The notes: a model not told the origin generated them from the letters alone. Positions 1 through 9,363 are shown, counted from the first letter of the stretch. The stretch is DNA of 64,000 nt from Oscillospiraceae bacterium (GCA_015067185.1 SVMZ01000003.1:62001-126000); one strand, 5' to 3'. A program made the numbers and translations.

Positions 1-1515
1 TCCGTCGATGCTCCTTTCCCTGTGGATATCCACATCGAAGAGTTTCTCACCGATGATGATCAGATACGCAAGGCTGACATTCTGCTCAATCAGGATGTGC
101 GCGAAAGCGAAGCCCATGTTCCCAGTGCGCTCTGGTGTGAAATCACGGTTCCCGAAGACGCACTCCCCGGCGACTACACCATAACGGTGAAGCTTCTCTC
201 TTCGGGATATAACGATGATGAAACGGTAATTGCTTCTGAAGAGGTGCCGTTGACAGTTTATCCCTACGTCATGCCCCACTGCAGGGACTGGAAATTCCAT
301 CTTGACCTGTGGCAGCACAATTCCAATATCGCCCGCAAACACGATGTCCCCCTCTGGAGCGATGCGCATTTTCAGATCATAGAAAAATATGCCGCCTCTC
401 TCGCCGCCCTGGGACAAAAAACGGTCATGGTCTGTGTCAGCGAGATCCCCTGGCATGGTCAGGGAAGCTTCAAAGGCAATATGTTCAGCGGCAATCTGTT
501 TGAATACAACATTATCGGTATCACCCGGGAAAAAGACGGCCGCTTCACCTATGACTATTCCAAACTTCAAAAATACATTGATATCTGCACAGAAGCCGGC
601 ATTTCGGGAGATATCGAAATGATCGGACTGGTCAATGTCTGGTTCGGCGCAGAACCTGTCAGTCCCCTCGGCACTAAGATTCTCTGCGAGGAGCACACCG
701 AAGCCATCCGCCTGCGCTATCTCGACAAAGCAGACGGCTGCCTGAAATATATGAGAGACAGCGAGCAGATCAAAGACTACATCATCTCTCTCGAAAAATA
801 CTTTATTCAGACTGGTCAGATCGAACGGGTGCGTGTCGGCGCCGATGAGCCCGGCAATATGGAAAAATATCGCCGCAGCCTTTCTCTCATCCGTGAAATC
901 GCCCCCTCCTTCCGTTTCAAAACAGCCATCAACCACGCCGAATTCATTGAAGAGTTTGGCGATGTCATTGACGACTTTGCGCCCCACCTTCATTGCGCTA
1001 CACAGGAATACGACGTACTGATGAACTATAAGAAAGAAAACCCCGGCAAACGTTTTCTGTGGTATGTTTGCTGCGGCGGCACCAGACCCAACACCTTCCT
1101 CAGAACCGATCCCATCGAAAGCCGCATGATCGGTCCCCTTACCAGTGCCATGCGTTTTGATGGTTTCCTTCGTTGGAACTACACCGTTTGGCCGGACGAC
1201 CCCAGAAAAGAAATCCGTCTGGCACCCTTTGAAGCCGGTGACACCAACTTTGTATATCCCGCTTACAACGGCGACGTTCTGCTTTCTCTCCGCTACAAAA
1301 ATCTTCAGCGCGGCATTGCCGATTACGAGCTTTTTGAAAAACTGCGTGACACCAAGGGGGACGAAGCCGCCGATACGCTTCTCGCTGCACTTCTCAAAAC
1401 ACTGGATATGGCCGAATATGCCAGACTCTCTGACGACAGGGAAAGTGAAATTTTCACCCGCAGCTGGGACGATTTCAACACCGTGAAAGCCCGGCTCCTC
1501 CGTCAGCTTTCATAA
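1..1515 (+). CDS. DUF4091-type glycoside hydrolase-like protein (5' end cut by window)
   Basis: The reading frame is open back to base 1, so the gene starts upstream; the GTG at 22 is not a convincing start. About 500 residues are visible. An N-terminal beta-sandwich-like part (to about residue 80) precedes a TIM-barrel-like region. The C-terminal segment reads FDGFLRWNYTVWPDDP, then AGDTNFVYP and LRYKNLQRGIADYE, the layout of the DUF4091 domain found in GH123-like proteins. Such proteins are thought to act on amino-sugar or complex glycans; the substrate here is unknown. No signal peptide can be judged because the N-terminus is missing. The GNAT gene follows 35 bases later on the same strand and may be co-transcribed. 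Confidence 0.75.
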   Translation, partial: SVDAPFPVDIHIEEFLTDDDQIRKADILLNQDVRESEAHVPSALWCEITVPEDALPGDYTITVKLLSSGYNDDETVIASEEVPLTVYPYVMPHCRDWKFHLDLWQHNSNIARKHDVPLWSDAHFQIIEKYAASLAALGQKTVMVCVSEIPWHGQGSFKGNMFSGNLFEYNIIGITREKDGRFTYDYSKLQKYIDICTEAGISGDIEMIGLVNVWFGAEPVSPLGTKILCEEHTEAIRLRYLDKADGCLKYMRDSEQIKDYIISLEKYFIQTGQIERVRVGADEPGNMEKYRRSLSLIREIAPSFRFKTAINHAEFIEEFGDVIDDFAPHLHCATQEYDVLMNYKKENPGKRFLWYVCCGGTRPNTFLRTDPIESRMIGPLTSAMRFDGFLRWNYTVWPDDPRKEIRLAPFEAGDTNFVYPAYNGDVLLSLRYKNLQRGIADYELFEKLRDTKGDEAADTLLAALLKTLDMAEYARLSDDRESEIFTRSWDDFNTVKARLLRQLS

Positions 1516-1550
1516 GCCGCAGTCCGCAAAACAACCGAAAGGAGACCGCT

Positions 1551-1955
1551 ATGTATTACATTTCCGAAGAGAGAGAACGAATCGCCCCCGAGCGGGTGAT
1601 GGAACTTCTGAAACAATCCTACTGGGCAGAAAAACGCACTCTGGAAACCATCCGCACCTCTATGGAGCACTCCCTGCTCTACGGTGTGTTTGAAAAAGAA
1701 ACGGAGCGGCAGGTTGCCTTTGCCCGTGTTATTACAGATTTTGCAACAACCTGGTACCTGTGCGATGTGATCGTGGATGAAGCACACCGCGGTCATGGGA
1801 TCGGCAAAATGCTGATCGCCCACATCACCTCCGACCCCCGTCTGAAAGATGTATTCGGCATGCTCCTCACCCGCGATGCCCACGGTCTCTATTCCCAATA
1901 CGGCTTCAAGCCCAAGGAAGGCATCTATATGGGCAGGGACGGCAAGGCGCAGTAA
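1551..1955 (+). CDS. GNAT family N-acetyltransferase
   Basis: A 134-residue protein with a GNAT core. The segment DVIVDEAHRGHGIGKMLI (residues about 67-84) carries the acetyl-CoA-binding R-x-x-G-x-G pattern, and a C-terminal YSQYGFKP matches the usual motif B end (YxxxGF). The ribosome binding site AAAGGAG lies just before the ATG. It would transfer an acetyl group from acetyl-CoA to an amine, but the substrate cannot be told. It follows the DUF4091 gene closely and is followed by a strong terminator. Confidence 0.85.
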   Translation: MYYISEERERIAPERVMELLKQSYWAEKRTLETIRTSMEHSLLYGVFEKETERQVAFARVITDFATTWYLCDVIVDEAHRGHGIGKMLIAHITSDPRLKDVFGMLLTRDAHGLYSQYGFKPKEGIYMGRDGKAQ

Positions 1956-2030
1956 CCGTTATTTCCATTTCCCTCAGCATATCTTCCGCATAAAAAACCA
2001 CCAAAGGCCGTTCCAATAAAACAGTATAGC

Positions 2031-2078
2031 AAAACCGGGAAACAGAATGATTCAAATTATACTCCTTCCCGGTTTTTA
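2031..2078 (+). terminator. Rho-independent terminator after the GNAT gene
   Basis: An 11-base arm AAAACCGGGAA is complemented by TTCCCGGTTTT after a loop of about 24 bases, followed by a run of T. It ends the DUF4091-GNAT transcription unit. The remainder of the 362-base gap before the lipoprotein gene shows no convincing gene; a TATAAT-like box occurs near 2236 without a good -35 box. Confidence 0.75.
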
Positions 2079-2317
2079 TATCTGCAGGGTTTGGGGGAAG
2101 GTATTCCCCAACAAGATCCCATAGCCTCCAAATAAACTAACGGTAAAATTGGGGATTGTGGTAGAATCTTGCTCTACGCACTCCTGCTTTTCCATGCTGC
2201 TCAAAAAATCATGGAAAATCACACTCGTAGGTGTTTATAATTATTTTGGGTATTTTTATGTGAGTTTTGCACTTACATATATTCGATCTATTCTTTCAAC
2301 GCAGTCGAGGAATGATT

Positions 2318-4663
2318 ATGAATTATAAACGAATGATAAGCCTATTCTTAACCTTTGTAATGACATTAGGGCTGCTGTCCGGTTGCGGCAGCGGAACGAA
2401 ACCTACTGCTTCAACACCGGAAGAACTGGTCGCCGTATTGGATATCAGCGAGATACAGAAAGAAGAACTGCTTTATATGAGCAAATTGGGTTTTTCACTG
2501 GATCGTATCAAGGAAGAAACCATCTCCGGCAGGGAGATGGCGGCGTTGCTGGACAGGCTGGTGGAATACGCTGCTCCTGAAAAGCTGGAAGAATGGAAGG
2601 ATTTATATCCGGCATTTCGTTCCAGCGGAAAAGATTTGACACGCATCGATGTGCTTTCGGTCCTCTTTTTAGCGGTACATCACATCGGCGGGAATTACGG
2701 GTATTACAGGGTGGATCACAGCAATCCTATGTTCCATGCTATGTTCGCTGATGTGGACGCACCTAATGTTGATCTGTTCGGTGGATTTTTGGAGTTTGAG
2801 TTTGAGGGCTGGGGTATCGATCATCAGGGAATCGGCGGCTATATCTATAATGTCACCAGAAAAAGCCCAGGGGACGGGGAATACCCCATGGCATATGACG
2901 AAGAAGCTGGTTCTTTCCGTATGAGTTCCCTCTGCACTTACGAAGAAGCGCTGTTGGCCGTTACTCGGGCCATTCGGTTGGGTGAGTCAGCCAGTATCGT
3001 CTCCGTGAATGATCCTACCGTTGTAACACCCGATCCCCATATCCTGACTCCGGATCTGCTGGAAAAAGCGGCGAAGAATCCCGTAGTCACATCGGAAGAT
3101 CATCCAAGATGGACAGGTTTTGTTCTTGGTCAGGGCAATGAAAACCAGTTTGATACATCCGTAAGAGAGATCGAACTGTCTGCAGAATGGGGGTTCAATT
3201 CCGTTCGTTTGAATCTGCACTATCTTGCACTGTTCAGTGAAGATGCGCAAACGGTAGATGTTGGGCGCCTTCAGCAGTTGGATGAATTGGTTGCAGCCTC
3301 AATTGAGAACGATATACATTTTAATATCTGTCTGGTTTCCATTCCCGGGCGCAGCAAGCTGAATTTGATCTACGACTATAACTATATAGGAGATTTTGAC
3401 CTGTTTATCAATCCACAAAAGCAGGAGCTTGCATTGAATGTGTATCGTGTTCTCGCTGCCCGTTATAAAGATGTTCCGAATTTCAATCTTTCCATTACGC
3501 CCATATGGGAAGCATTGAATAAAGACCTTAGTACAGGACTTCCATATGAGGATTATACGCCGGAAGATGCCGCAGCTTTTCTTGGTTCAGCCATCGATGT
3601 GATTCGTGAGGCGGATCTGGATAGGCTCGTGATCTATGAACCAACGCCCTACGGTAATCCAGGCCAGGTAGTTGAGGAGATTTTGCCTGCCGTAGAAGAA
3701 GCTGAGAAAAGAGGAAATACCCTCATCTCCTATAATTTTGGCGAGTCAGCCTACATTTCTGCCAGCATGACAAACACAGAAGGCAGGAATTTCGATGATA
3801 TGAACAACAGCATGTATGTGACAGACTACCCAAACTATATATACGCCGTAGCGTCAACTGTGCCTGGGGATGTCCCCATTACTATAAACGGATTATTACC
3901 TGCCGGCACCACGATCGATCTCTATCTGGAGCGTAGCATGAACGGCGCAGCGCTGGACATAAGCACTAACGGAACGAGCATATATAGTGAGAAACTGCCG
4001 GATTCCGAATATGTCATCAGCGAACGGCTCTCAGCGCTCTATCCTTTTGCCACCAGTGAAAAGCAGATCAGCGTCACACTGGCGGAAGATACTGAAGAAA
4101 TCGTGATTGCCTGCCGCAGCGACGGCTGGTTTGATATCTGCGGTATCCGTCTGACGCTGCCGGACAAGTATGCGCAGGAACGGTGGTTTTATGTGGAACC
4201 CTACGATGTATTTTTAGGCAACGAAGAGGAAGATGGGGTGGTACTAAGACCATCAACCAGCGTTATAATATCGCCGAACAATTATGAAGGATTTGGCAGG
4301 AAAATCATCATCCATGAGGACTTGACCTATACCACGGAGCAGATTTGGGAGGAGGCATCTCCCGAATCCATCCACAGGAACGTATCGGCCATGGACGAAG
4401 TAGACGGCAACTGTGTCGTTCGCTTTGAACGTGCGGATTTTAGCGGAACCACGTGGTCATCTATGAAAGCTTACTACGAAGATCTGCTTCAGAGCTTTGA
4501 GAATTACAACTTCGGTTGGTGGTCAAACGATTGGTGGCTTATGACTGAGGAATATCCCCAAACAAAGATTATTGCCGAATGTCCCAGCACCGAATATGCG
4601 GGATACGAGCATTTCAATCTCGAACTATTGCAGCTTTTACAGAAATATCAAAGTAAAGACTAA
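2318..4663 (+). CDS. Lipoprotein with GH5-like (cellulase family) barrel, possibly catalytically degenerate
   Basis: The start is the ATG at 2318, placed after GAGG; a second ATG lies 6 bases upstream. The 781-residue product opens with a lipoprotein signal, basic NYKR then a hydrophobic stretch ending in the lipobox LSGC, so it should be a membrane-anchored, surface-exposed protein. After about 250 unassigned residues comes a GH5-like segment: GFNSVRLNLHY, then WEALNKD (residues about 397-403), and a late FER (702-705) and FGWWSND. A beta-sandwich-like insert of about 150 residues sits between the barrel halves. GH5 acid/base Glu normally sits in N-E-P; here that position reads N-K-D. Codon use looks less C-ending than in neighbours. 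It could be a binding protein rather than an enzyme. Confidence 0.6.
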   Translation: MNYKRMISLFLTFVMTLGLLSGCGSGTKPTASTPEELVAVLDISEIQKEELLYMSKLGFSLDRIKEETISGREMAALLDRLVEYAAPEKLEEWKDLYPAFRSSGKDLTRIDVLSVLFLAVHHIGGNYGYYRVDHSNPMFHAMFADVDAPNVDLFGGFLEFEFEGWGIDHQGIGGYIYNVTRKSPGDGEYPMAYDEEAGSFRMSSLCTYEEALLAVTRAIRLGESASIVSVNDPTVVTPDPHILTPDLLEKAAKNPVVTSEDHPRWTGFVLGQGNENQFDTSVREIELSAEWGFNSVRLNLHYLALFSEDAQTVDVGRLQQLDELVAASIENDIHFNICLVSIPGRSKLNLIYDYNYIGDFDLFINPQKQELALNVYRVLAARYKDVPNFNLSITPIWEALNKDLSTGLPYEDYTPEDAAAFLGSAIDVIREADLDRLVIYEPTPYGNPGQVVEEILPAVEEAEKRGNTLISYNFGESAYISASMTNTEGRNFDDMNNSMYVTDYPNYIYAVASTVPGDVPITINGLLPAGTTIDLYLERSMNGAALDISTNGTSIYSEKLPDSEYVISERLSALYPFATSEKQISVTLAEDTEEIVIACRSDGWFDICGIRLTLPDKYAQERWFYVEPYDVFLGNEEEDGVVLRPSTSVIISPNNYEGFGRKIIIHEDLTYTTEQIWEEASPESIHRNVSAMDEVDGNCVVRFERADFSGTTWSSMKAYYEDLLQSFENYNFGWWSNDWWLMTEEYPQTKIIAECPSTEYAGYEHFNLELLQLLQKYQSKD

Positions 4664-4916
4664 TACCAATTTTGCACAATGTGGGACTAAAAATTCCGCA
4701 TTATAGCCTTTCATATGCTTTTGCAGAAAGCTCGCAATTTCCCTGGCTGTATGGCATAAATACAATCAAAATAGCGACGCATGGTTTTTGAAGCCAAGCG
4801 TCGCTATTTTTGTTGTCGCACTCCTGTACAGCAGCTACTCTATGCCAGTAATACTCTCATGTTGTCTTATTGGAAATTGCCGCCAAGCGGTCTTTTTTTC
4901 TTTATCATTGAAAAAT
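4664..4916. other. Convergent intergenic region
   Basis: The gap lies between the lipoprotein gene and the end of mutY, which converge here. It holds the bidirectional terminator at 4768-4811; no supported gene is seen in the rest. Confidence 0.5.
4768..4811. terminator. Bidirectional terminator between the lipoprotein gene and mutY
   Basis: The arm AAAATAGCGACGC is complemented by GCGTCGCTATTTT across a 17-base loop. T-runs flank both sides, so it can end transcription from the lipoprotein gene (+) and from mutY (-). Confidence 0.8.
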
Positions 4917-5966
4917 TCAGTTTTCGCCCTCGTGAATGGCCTTCAAAAAAGTTCGGAATGCCGTGGGCAGCGCATAATGCTGCGAAATCTCTGTTGCGGA
5001 AGCCCACAAGAGCTCCTCTCCTCCCGATGCGACCCGTACACGGTAGCCCACCATGTGCCATTCCAGGTGGGTAAATATGTGCTTTGCCGTTCCGAGAGGG
5101 ATTACTTCCCTCACATCAAAACCGCGGAGCCGCAGCAGCGCAGCAGCCTCGCTGCTGTTTCGTTTTTCCGTTTCGTGGTAAAACTCCCACATACCGGCGA
5201 GCAAACCGGTATCCGGGCGTTTTCGGAGAGCATACCGTCCTTCTTTTTCCAAAAGGAATACCGTCATGGGCAGGGTTTTCCTTTTGGCCTTGGCACTTCG
5301 AAACGGAATGCGATCCCAGCTTTTTTCAAGACAAGCCCGACAGCTTTCCTGCAGCGGACACGCCGGGCACAGCGGAACACCGTTCGGAATACAAATCCGC
5401 TCTCCCAACTCCATGATTCCCTCTGTCAAATCTCCCGCTTCCCTGCCTGCAGGATAAATTTCCTTCAAGGCAGCAGCCACATCTTTTTTCGTCGAGGAGA
5501 GCATAATATCTCTTTCATCCCCGGTGTAGCGTGCTACAACACGCAACACATTTCCATCCACAGCCGGGCAAGGCTCTCCGTAGGCAATGGAGGCAATGGC
5601 GCCTGCCGTATAATCACCGATTCCGGGCAGCGTGCGGAGCTGTTCTGCTTTGTGCGGAAGCTCTCCCCCAAACCGGGAAACGATCTCTGCTGCCGCCTTT
5701 TTCAGATTGCGTGCGCGGGAATAATAGCCCAGTCCCTCCCACAGCTTCAGCAGCTTATCGTCGGGACATTCGGCAAGTGCCTGCACGGTAGGAAGCTCTT
5801 CCAAAAAACGGTGATAATAGGGGATCACCGCTTCAATGCGGGTCTGCTGCAGCATAATCTCAGAAATCCAAATGCGATAGGACTCCCTCCCCATGCGCCA
5901 GGGAAGGATACGCCCGTTTTCCTGAAACCACGCTATCATGCGGCAGACAAATTCTCGATCCGGCAC
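4917..5966 (-). CDS. mutY: A/G-specific adenine DNA glycosylase MutY
   Basis: The product removes adenine mispaired with 8-oxoguanine. The chosen start is the GTG at 5966, seven bases after AGGAGAG; the more upstream ATGs lack a ribosome binding site. The 349-residue protein has the family order: EIMLQQTRIEAVIPYY with the catalytic Glu, a helix-hairpin-helix LPGIGDYTAGAI, AVDGNVLRV with the catalytic Asp, and a four-cysteine Fe-S loop (C-x7-C-x2-C-x5-C, CIPNGVPLCPACPLQESC). The C-terminal part, about residue 225 onward, is the Nudix-like 8-oxoG recognition domain. Length is normal. It stands alone between two plus-strand genes. Confidence 0.95.
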   Translation of the reverse strand: MPDREFVCRMIAWFQENGRILPWRMGRESYRIWISEIMLQQTRIEAVIPYYHRFLEELPTVQALAECPDDKLLKLWEGLGYYSRARNLKKAAAEIVSRFGGELPHKAEQLRTLPGIGDYTAGAIASIAYGEPCPAVDGNVLRVVARYTGDERDIMLSSTKKDVAAALKEIYPAGREAGDLTEGIMELGERICIPNGVPLCPACPLQESCRACLEKSWDRIPFRSAKAKRKTLPMTVFLLEKEGRYALRKRPDTGLLAGMWEFYHETEKRNSSEAAALLRLRGFDVREVIPLGTAKHIFTHLEWHMVGYRVRVASGGEELLWASATEISQHYALPTAFRTFLKAIHEGEN

Positions 5967-6159
5967 GGCACTCTCTCCTTTTCTTGTTTTCCTAAATATC
6001 ATACCACAACGCACTCCATTTTACAAACAGAAATTCTGTCTGCATCTGCTGTTTTTCTCACCTTCTCTTCTTCCGTCACTGTCCTGCATATCGATATTCC
6101 GAACCTTACAGCCTTAACCTGTATCCGCCTGTTTCGACGCTATTTTCTTCCTTTCCCGC

Positions 6160-6188
6160 TTGACAAGCTTCTGCAATGATTTTATAAT
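6160..6188 (+). promoter_or_regulatory. Consensus sigma-70-type promoter of eda
   Basis: TTGACA at 6160-6165 and TATAAT at 6183-6188 are separated by exactly 17 bases, a full consensus match. The transcript would begin near 6195, about 30 bases before the ATG, and AGGAGG is at 6215-6220. Confidence 0.85.
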
Positions 6189-6227
6189 AGACTTGTAAGC
6201 ACTTTCAAAAACTTAGGAGGCTGCAAA

Positions 6228-6872
6228 ATGAACGAATTACAGAAAAAAATCAGCGATATCGGCGTAGTACCTGTTATTAAACTCAATCATCCTCAGCGCG
6301 ATGCCAAAGCGCTTGCCGATGCCCTGTGTGCAGGCGGTATGCCGATTGCAGAGGTCACCTTCCGTGCTGCCGGTGCTGCAGATGCCATCCGCATCATGGC
6401 AGAAGCCCATCCCGAAATGATCATTGGTGCAGGCACCGTTATGACCACCGCCCAGATCGACGAAGCACTGGCCGCGGGAGCAAAATTCATCGTCACTCCC
6501 GGTCTTGACACCGAGCTTGTGGAATACTGCCAGTCCAAAGATGTCACCATCTTCCCCGGCTGCACCACCCCCACCGACTATCATACCGCTTTCCGTTACG
6601 GTCTGGAGGTTCTGAAGTTCTTCCCTGCGGAACAGTCCGGCGGTCTTGCCAAAATCAAAGCCATGTCTGCACCCTTCCCCATGTTCAAGGTCATGCCCAC
6701 CGGTGGAATCAGCCTGAAAAATCTTGCCGATTACGCCGCTTCTCCCGTGATCGCAGCCTGCGGCGGCAGCTATATGGTTACAGCTGACCTGATCGACAAC
6801 GGTAAATGGGACGAGATCACCGATCTTTGCATAAAATCCATTGAGATCGTCAAAAACGCACGTGCAAAATAA
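6228..6872 (+). CDS. eda: KDPG/KHG aldolase
   Basis: Cleaves 2-keto-3-deoxy-6-phosphogluconate (and often 4-hydroxy-2-oxoglutarate) to pyruvate and glyceraldehyde 3-phosphate, the last step of Entner-Doudoroff and uronate catabolism. The 214-residue product has the catalytic Glu in EVTFR (Glu42) and the Schiff-base Lys in LKFFPAE (Lys130), plus the phosphate-binding PTGGIS. These match the positions in E. coli Eda within a few residues. It is monocistronic, with its own consensus promoter and terminator. A second aldolase domain of the same family is fused to a sialidase-like domain at 44347-46101. Confidence 0.95.
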   Translation: MNELQKKISDIGVVPVIKLNHPQRDAKALADALCAGGMPIAEVTFRAAGAADAIRIMAEAHPEMIIGAGTVMTTAQIDEALAAGAKFIVTPGLDTELVEYCQSKDVTIFPGCTTPTDYHTAFRYGLEVLKFFPAEQSGGLAKIKAMSAPFPMFKVMPTGGISLKNLADYAASPVIAACGGSYMVTADLIDNGKWDEITDLCIKSIEIVKNARAK

Positions 6873-6927
6873 GCACACCCGTTTTGCCTGCAAAAGCTGA
6901 TTTTTTACCGAGCGCTCAAATAAACCC

Positions 6928-6964
6928 AAAAGCCGTATCCCCCAAAGGGTATACGGCTTTTTTA
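6928..6964 (+). terminator. Terminator of eda
   Basis: AAAGCCGTAT and ATACGGCTTT form a 10-base stem with an inner CCC/GGG, followed by a T-run. The A-rich left flank may let it also work leftward, downstream of cdd. Confidence 0.8.
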
Positions 6965-7045
6965 TGTTATCCTTTTCTGTGTGCCGGAACAGCATTTCCG
7001 GCTGTTTCATCAATTCCAAAGACCCTGTCCGATGTGGCAGCCTGT

Positions 7046-7456
7046 TCAGCAGATCACCGGCTTCCACGCAAACGGTATCAGATCCCTGATCCCCACCTTG
7101 ACCATCTCGTTTTCATCGTTGTTAAGGATCACCTTAATGTCGGGGCAATATTCAATCAGCATCTGCCTGCAGTTTCCGCAGGGAGCCAACAGACAGTTGG
7201 GAGCCTGATCGTGTACTGCAACAATAGTATCAAACTCCCTTTCTCCCGCCGAGATGGCAATTCCCATCGTGATATATTCCGCACAGGAACCGTGATTTCC
7301 ATCGCAGTTTACCCCGGCATACACCCTGCCGTTTTTACAGCGCACGGCTGCCCCCACCGTATGATTGTAGATGCCGTCATCAAAATTCTTTTCCAGCACA
7401 TCCAGCGCCGCCCGAATCAGTTCCCGATCCTTATCTGTAATCTCAAAAAATGTCAT
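7046..7456 (-). CDS. cdd: Cytidine deaminase
   Basis: Deaminates cytidine and deoxycytidine to uridine forms in pyrimidine salvage. The 136-residue protein has both zinc-site motifs of the family, S-C-A-E (about residues 57-60) and P-C-G-N-C-R-Q (about 92-98), with the Glu acting as proton shuttle. Length is normal for the small tetrameric class. It starts at an ATG preceded by GAGG. It is isolated, pointing toward eda. A blasticidin-S-deaminase-like member is the alternative, but the motif spacing fits Cdd. Confidence 0.88.
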   Translation of the reverse strand: MTFFEITDKDRELIRAALDVLEKNFDDGIYNHTVGAAVRCKNGRVYAGVNCDGNHGSCAEYITMGIAISAGEREFDTIVAVHDQAPNCLLAPCGNCRQMLIEYCPDIKVILNNDENEMVKVGIRDLIPFAWKPVIC

Positions 7457-7714
7457 TTTTTCAGCCTCAACTTTCCACTTGCCGTATCTGGTACCAATTA
7501 CCCAATAAACTGCTTTTCTCTCACTGCAGTCTCATAATACAACTTAAAATTCTCTATATTTTCCCTCTCTTCAAACTCTCTATAGTTACCAGTATAACAT
7601 GCGCAGCCTTTCTCTTCAACAGAAATCTTCTCATCCACATGTTATTTTTCATCATTCTGTATTTAAATTCAAAAGCATCCGCTTCTGCCTGATGCGGATG
7701 CTTTTGTTCACTCT
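7457..7714. other. Gap between cdd and the GH43 gene
   Basis: The upstream side of cdd and the downstream side of the GH43 gene. AT-rich, with the terminator at 7671-7705; no supported coding region. Confidence 0.4.
7671..7705 (-). terminator. Terminator of the GH43 gene
   Basis: AAAAGCATCCGC pairs with GCGGATGCTTTT around an 11-base loop, giving a 12-base stem with A/T-runs on both sides just beyond the GH43 stop codon. Confidence 0.75.
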
Positions 7715-9226
7715 TTATTGACAGCAAAGCTTAAAGCGGTCAAAGGATATTTCTCCAAGTTCACTGAATATACCAATGTATACACCAGTAAAACTCATGG
7801 ACTCGGTGGCCTCGCTACAGAGCGGAGCCACTTTTCCCCAGCCCAATTCCTTCCATACACCATTTTGCTCATAGAAAAAGCGATATCTCTCCTGATCAGC
7901 AATCACTTTAAGCGAAATATTCCCCACATAATCCATTCTCTGTTTTGCCGTTACAGCGTAGATATCACACACCTGTTTTGCAAGACAAACATAATATTCT
8001 CCCTCTTCGCGGGTGACATATATCTCATAATGCGCACTCTGATTATAAAAGGCTGTCAAACCGGAGCGCTGTCTCTCTGTAATTTCTCCCTCCATCTTCA
8101 CCGATGCCTCCATTGCAAAGGCAGGCTGACGCAGGGCAATCATGGTGGGCGATCCGCCCGGATCGGACAATGTCGTTGTTCCACCCGACAAAGTCAGCTT
8201 TCCGCCACTCAGCTGATACCGCTCCCTTTCCGGATTCCGCACAAAATTCCAATGAAGATCCAGGGTCTCCCCTGCAAAGCTGTCATAAAAATCGTTAGAT
8301 ACCGGCGTGGGAGCTTCTCCCGGCAGCGGTCCCTCCATTTCAAGGCGAATCCTGCCGTTGTTTCCCACAACAGGCCAGTCCTCCTCATTCCACACAAGGG
8401 GGGTCAGGAAGGTTTCGCGCCCCAGATTATGCAGCATCAGATTTTTAAGAGGACGGATTCCCAGGCAGACCATCCACCAGTTCCCGTTGATATCCTCCAC
8501 AAGATCTGCATGTCCCGTGGCCTGTATGGCTAAAGACAACGGGTCATCCGAATGATCCCTATGTGTCAAAATGGGATGATTGGGCGAGCGGGTGTACGGT
8601 CCGTAAATATCCCGTGAGCGCTGCATCGTTTCTGTATGTCCGTATTCCGTCCCCCCCTCCGCAAGCATGAGGTAGTACCATCCGTTTCTCTTGTATATGT
8701 GAGGAGCTTCGGCACACTTACCGCCGCATCCGCGTGATATCAGTTGAGATGGTGTGAGCATTGTTCCGGTAAACGGATCTATTTTGCACAGATATATGCC
8801 GTTCTCACCTGTTTCCGATCCGTTTGACACAAAATAGCAGGTTCCGTCATCATCCCAAAAGAGAGACGGATCAATTCCTCCCTGTTTTACCCACACCGGC
8901 TCACTCCATTTTCCGCGAATATCTTCCGTGTAAACAATAAAGTTTCCTTCCTCCGTAATGGTGGTCACCATAAAGAACACACCGTCATGATATCGGATGG
9001 TTGGCGCATAAATTCCACCGGATGGCCGGCACCCTTTCAGCGGAAGCTGGCTGTCAGAGGTGAGACAATAATTGATCAGCTCCCAGTTGACCAAATTTTT
9101 GCTGTGATAGATCGGTACACCGGGGAAAAATTCAAATGTAGAGGTGACCAGATAAAAGTCCTCCCCCACCCTGCAAATACTTGGATCCGGATTAAAACCG
9201 CAAATAATGGGATTTTGATAAAGCAT
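7715..9226 (-). CDS. Glycoside hydrolase family 43 (beta-xylosidase / arabinofuranosidase type)
   Basis: Hydrolyses terminal xylose or arabinofuranose from xylan-type oligosaccharides. The 503-residue protein has the N-terminal five-bladed propeller with the GH43 triad: Asp14 in NPDPS, Asp119 in GGIDPSLFWDDDG and Glu173 in EAPHIY. The C-terminal part from about residue 310 is the beta-sandwich seen in GH43 xylosidases. There is no signal peptide, so it works in the cytoplasm on imported oligosaccharides. It starts at an ATG after GAGAGG. Its upstream region is the duplicated RNA block at 9284-10091, whose nearer terminator lies about 60 bases before the start codon, suggesting RNA-level control. 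Confidence 0.9.
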   Translation of the reverse strand: MLYQNPIICGFNPDPSICRVGEDFYLVTSTFEFFPGVPIYHSKNLVNWELINYCLTSDSQLPLKGCRPSGGIYAPTIRYHDGVFFMVTTITEEGNFIVYTEDIRGKWSEPVWVKQGGIDPSLFWDDDGTCYFVSNGSETGENGIYLCKIDPFTGTMLTPSQLISRGCGGKCAEAPHIYKRNGWYYLMLAEGGTEYGHTETMQRSRDIYGPYTRSPNHPILTHRDHSDDPLSLAIQATGHADLVEDINGNWWMVCLGIRPLKNLMLHNLGRETFLTPLVWNEEDWPVVGNNGRIRLEMEGPLPGEAPTPVSNDFYDSFAGETLDLHWNFVRNPERERYQLSGGKLTLSGGTTTLSDPGGSPTMIALRQPAFAMEASVKMEGEITERQRSGLTAFYNQSAHYEIYVTREEGEYYVCLAKQVCDIYAVTAKQRMDYVGNISLKVIADQERYRFFYEQNGVWKELGWGKVAPLCSEATESMSFTGVYIGIFSELGEISFDRFKLCCQ

Positions 9227-9283
9227 CTTCTTTTTCCTCTCATAGTTATATCATAAAAGACATTCGCCTCAAATTCAGACAAT

Positions 9284-9338
9284 AAAAAAGTAACCCTTGA
9301 CCTTCCATCTCATCGATGTACCGGTCAAGGGTTACTTT
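9284..9338 (-). terminator. Terminator of RNA unit A, upstream of the GH43 gene
   Basis: On the minus strand the arm AGTAACCCTTGACC pairs with GGTCAAGGGTTACT around a loop of about 20 bases and is followed by TTTTTT. The G-C pair near the base of the stem is an A-U pair in unit B, a compensatory change supporting the stem. Confidence 0.85.
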
Positions 9339-9363
9339 CTGAATTCTTGTTATCTAACATCAT
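9325..9363 (-). CDS. Conserved 12-codon micro-ORF in RNA unit A
   Basis: ATG ATG TTA ... CCT TGA encodes MMLDNKNSESNP, with GAGAGG placed 8 bases before the ATG. The copy in unit B differs at three codons, two of them silent and one Ser to Asn. The stop codon lies inside the 5' arm of the terminator stem, so a ribosome reaching it would disturb the hairpin. Leader-peptide function is inference. Confidence 0.45.
   Translation of the reverse strand: MMLDNKNSESNP

Noticed and set aside
4788-6179. A 463-codon plus-strand frame opposite mutY
   Set aside because: It overlaps the whole of mutY and the eda promoter; the protein is low in family-like features.
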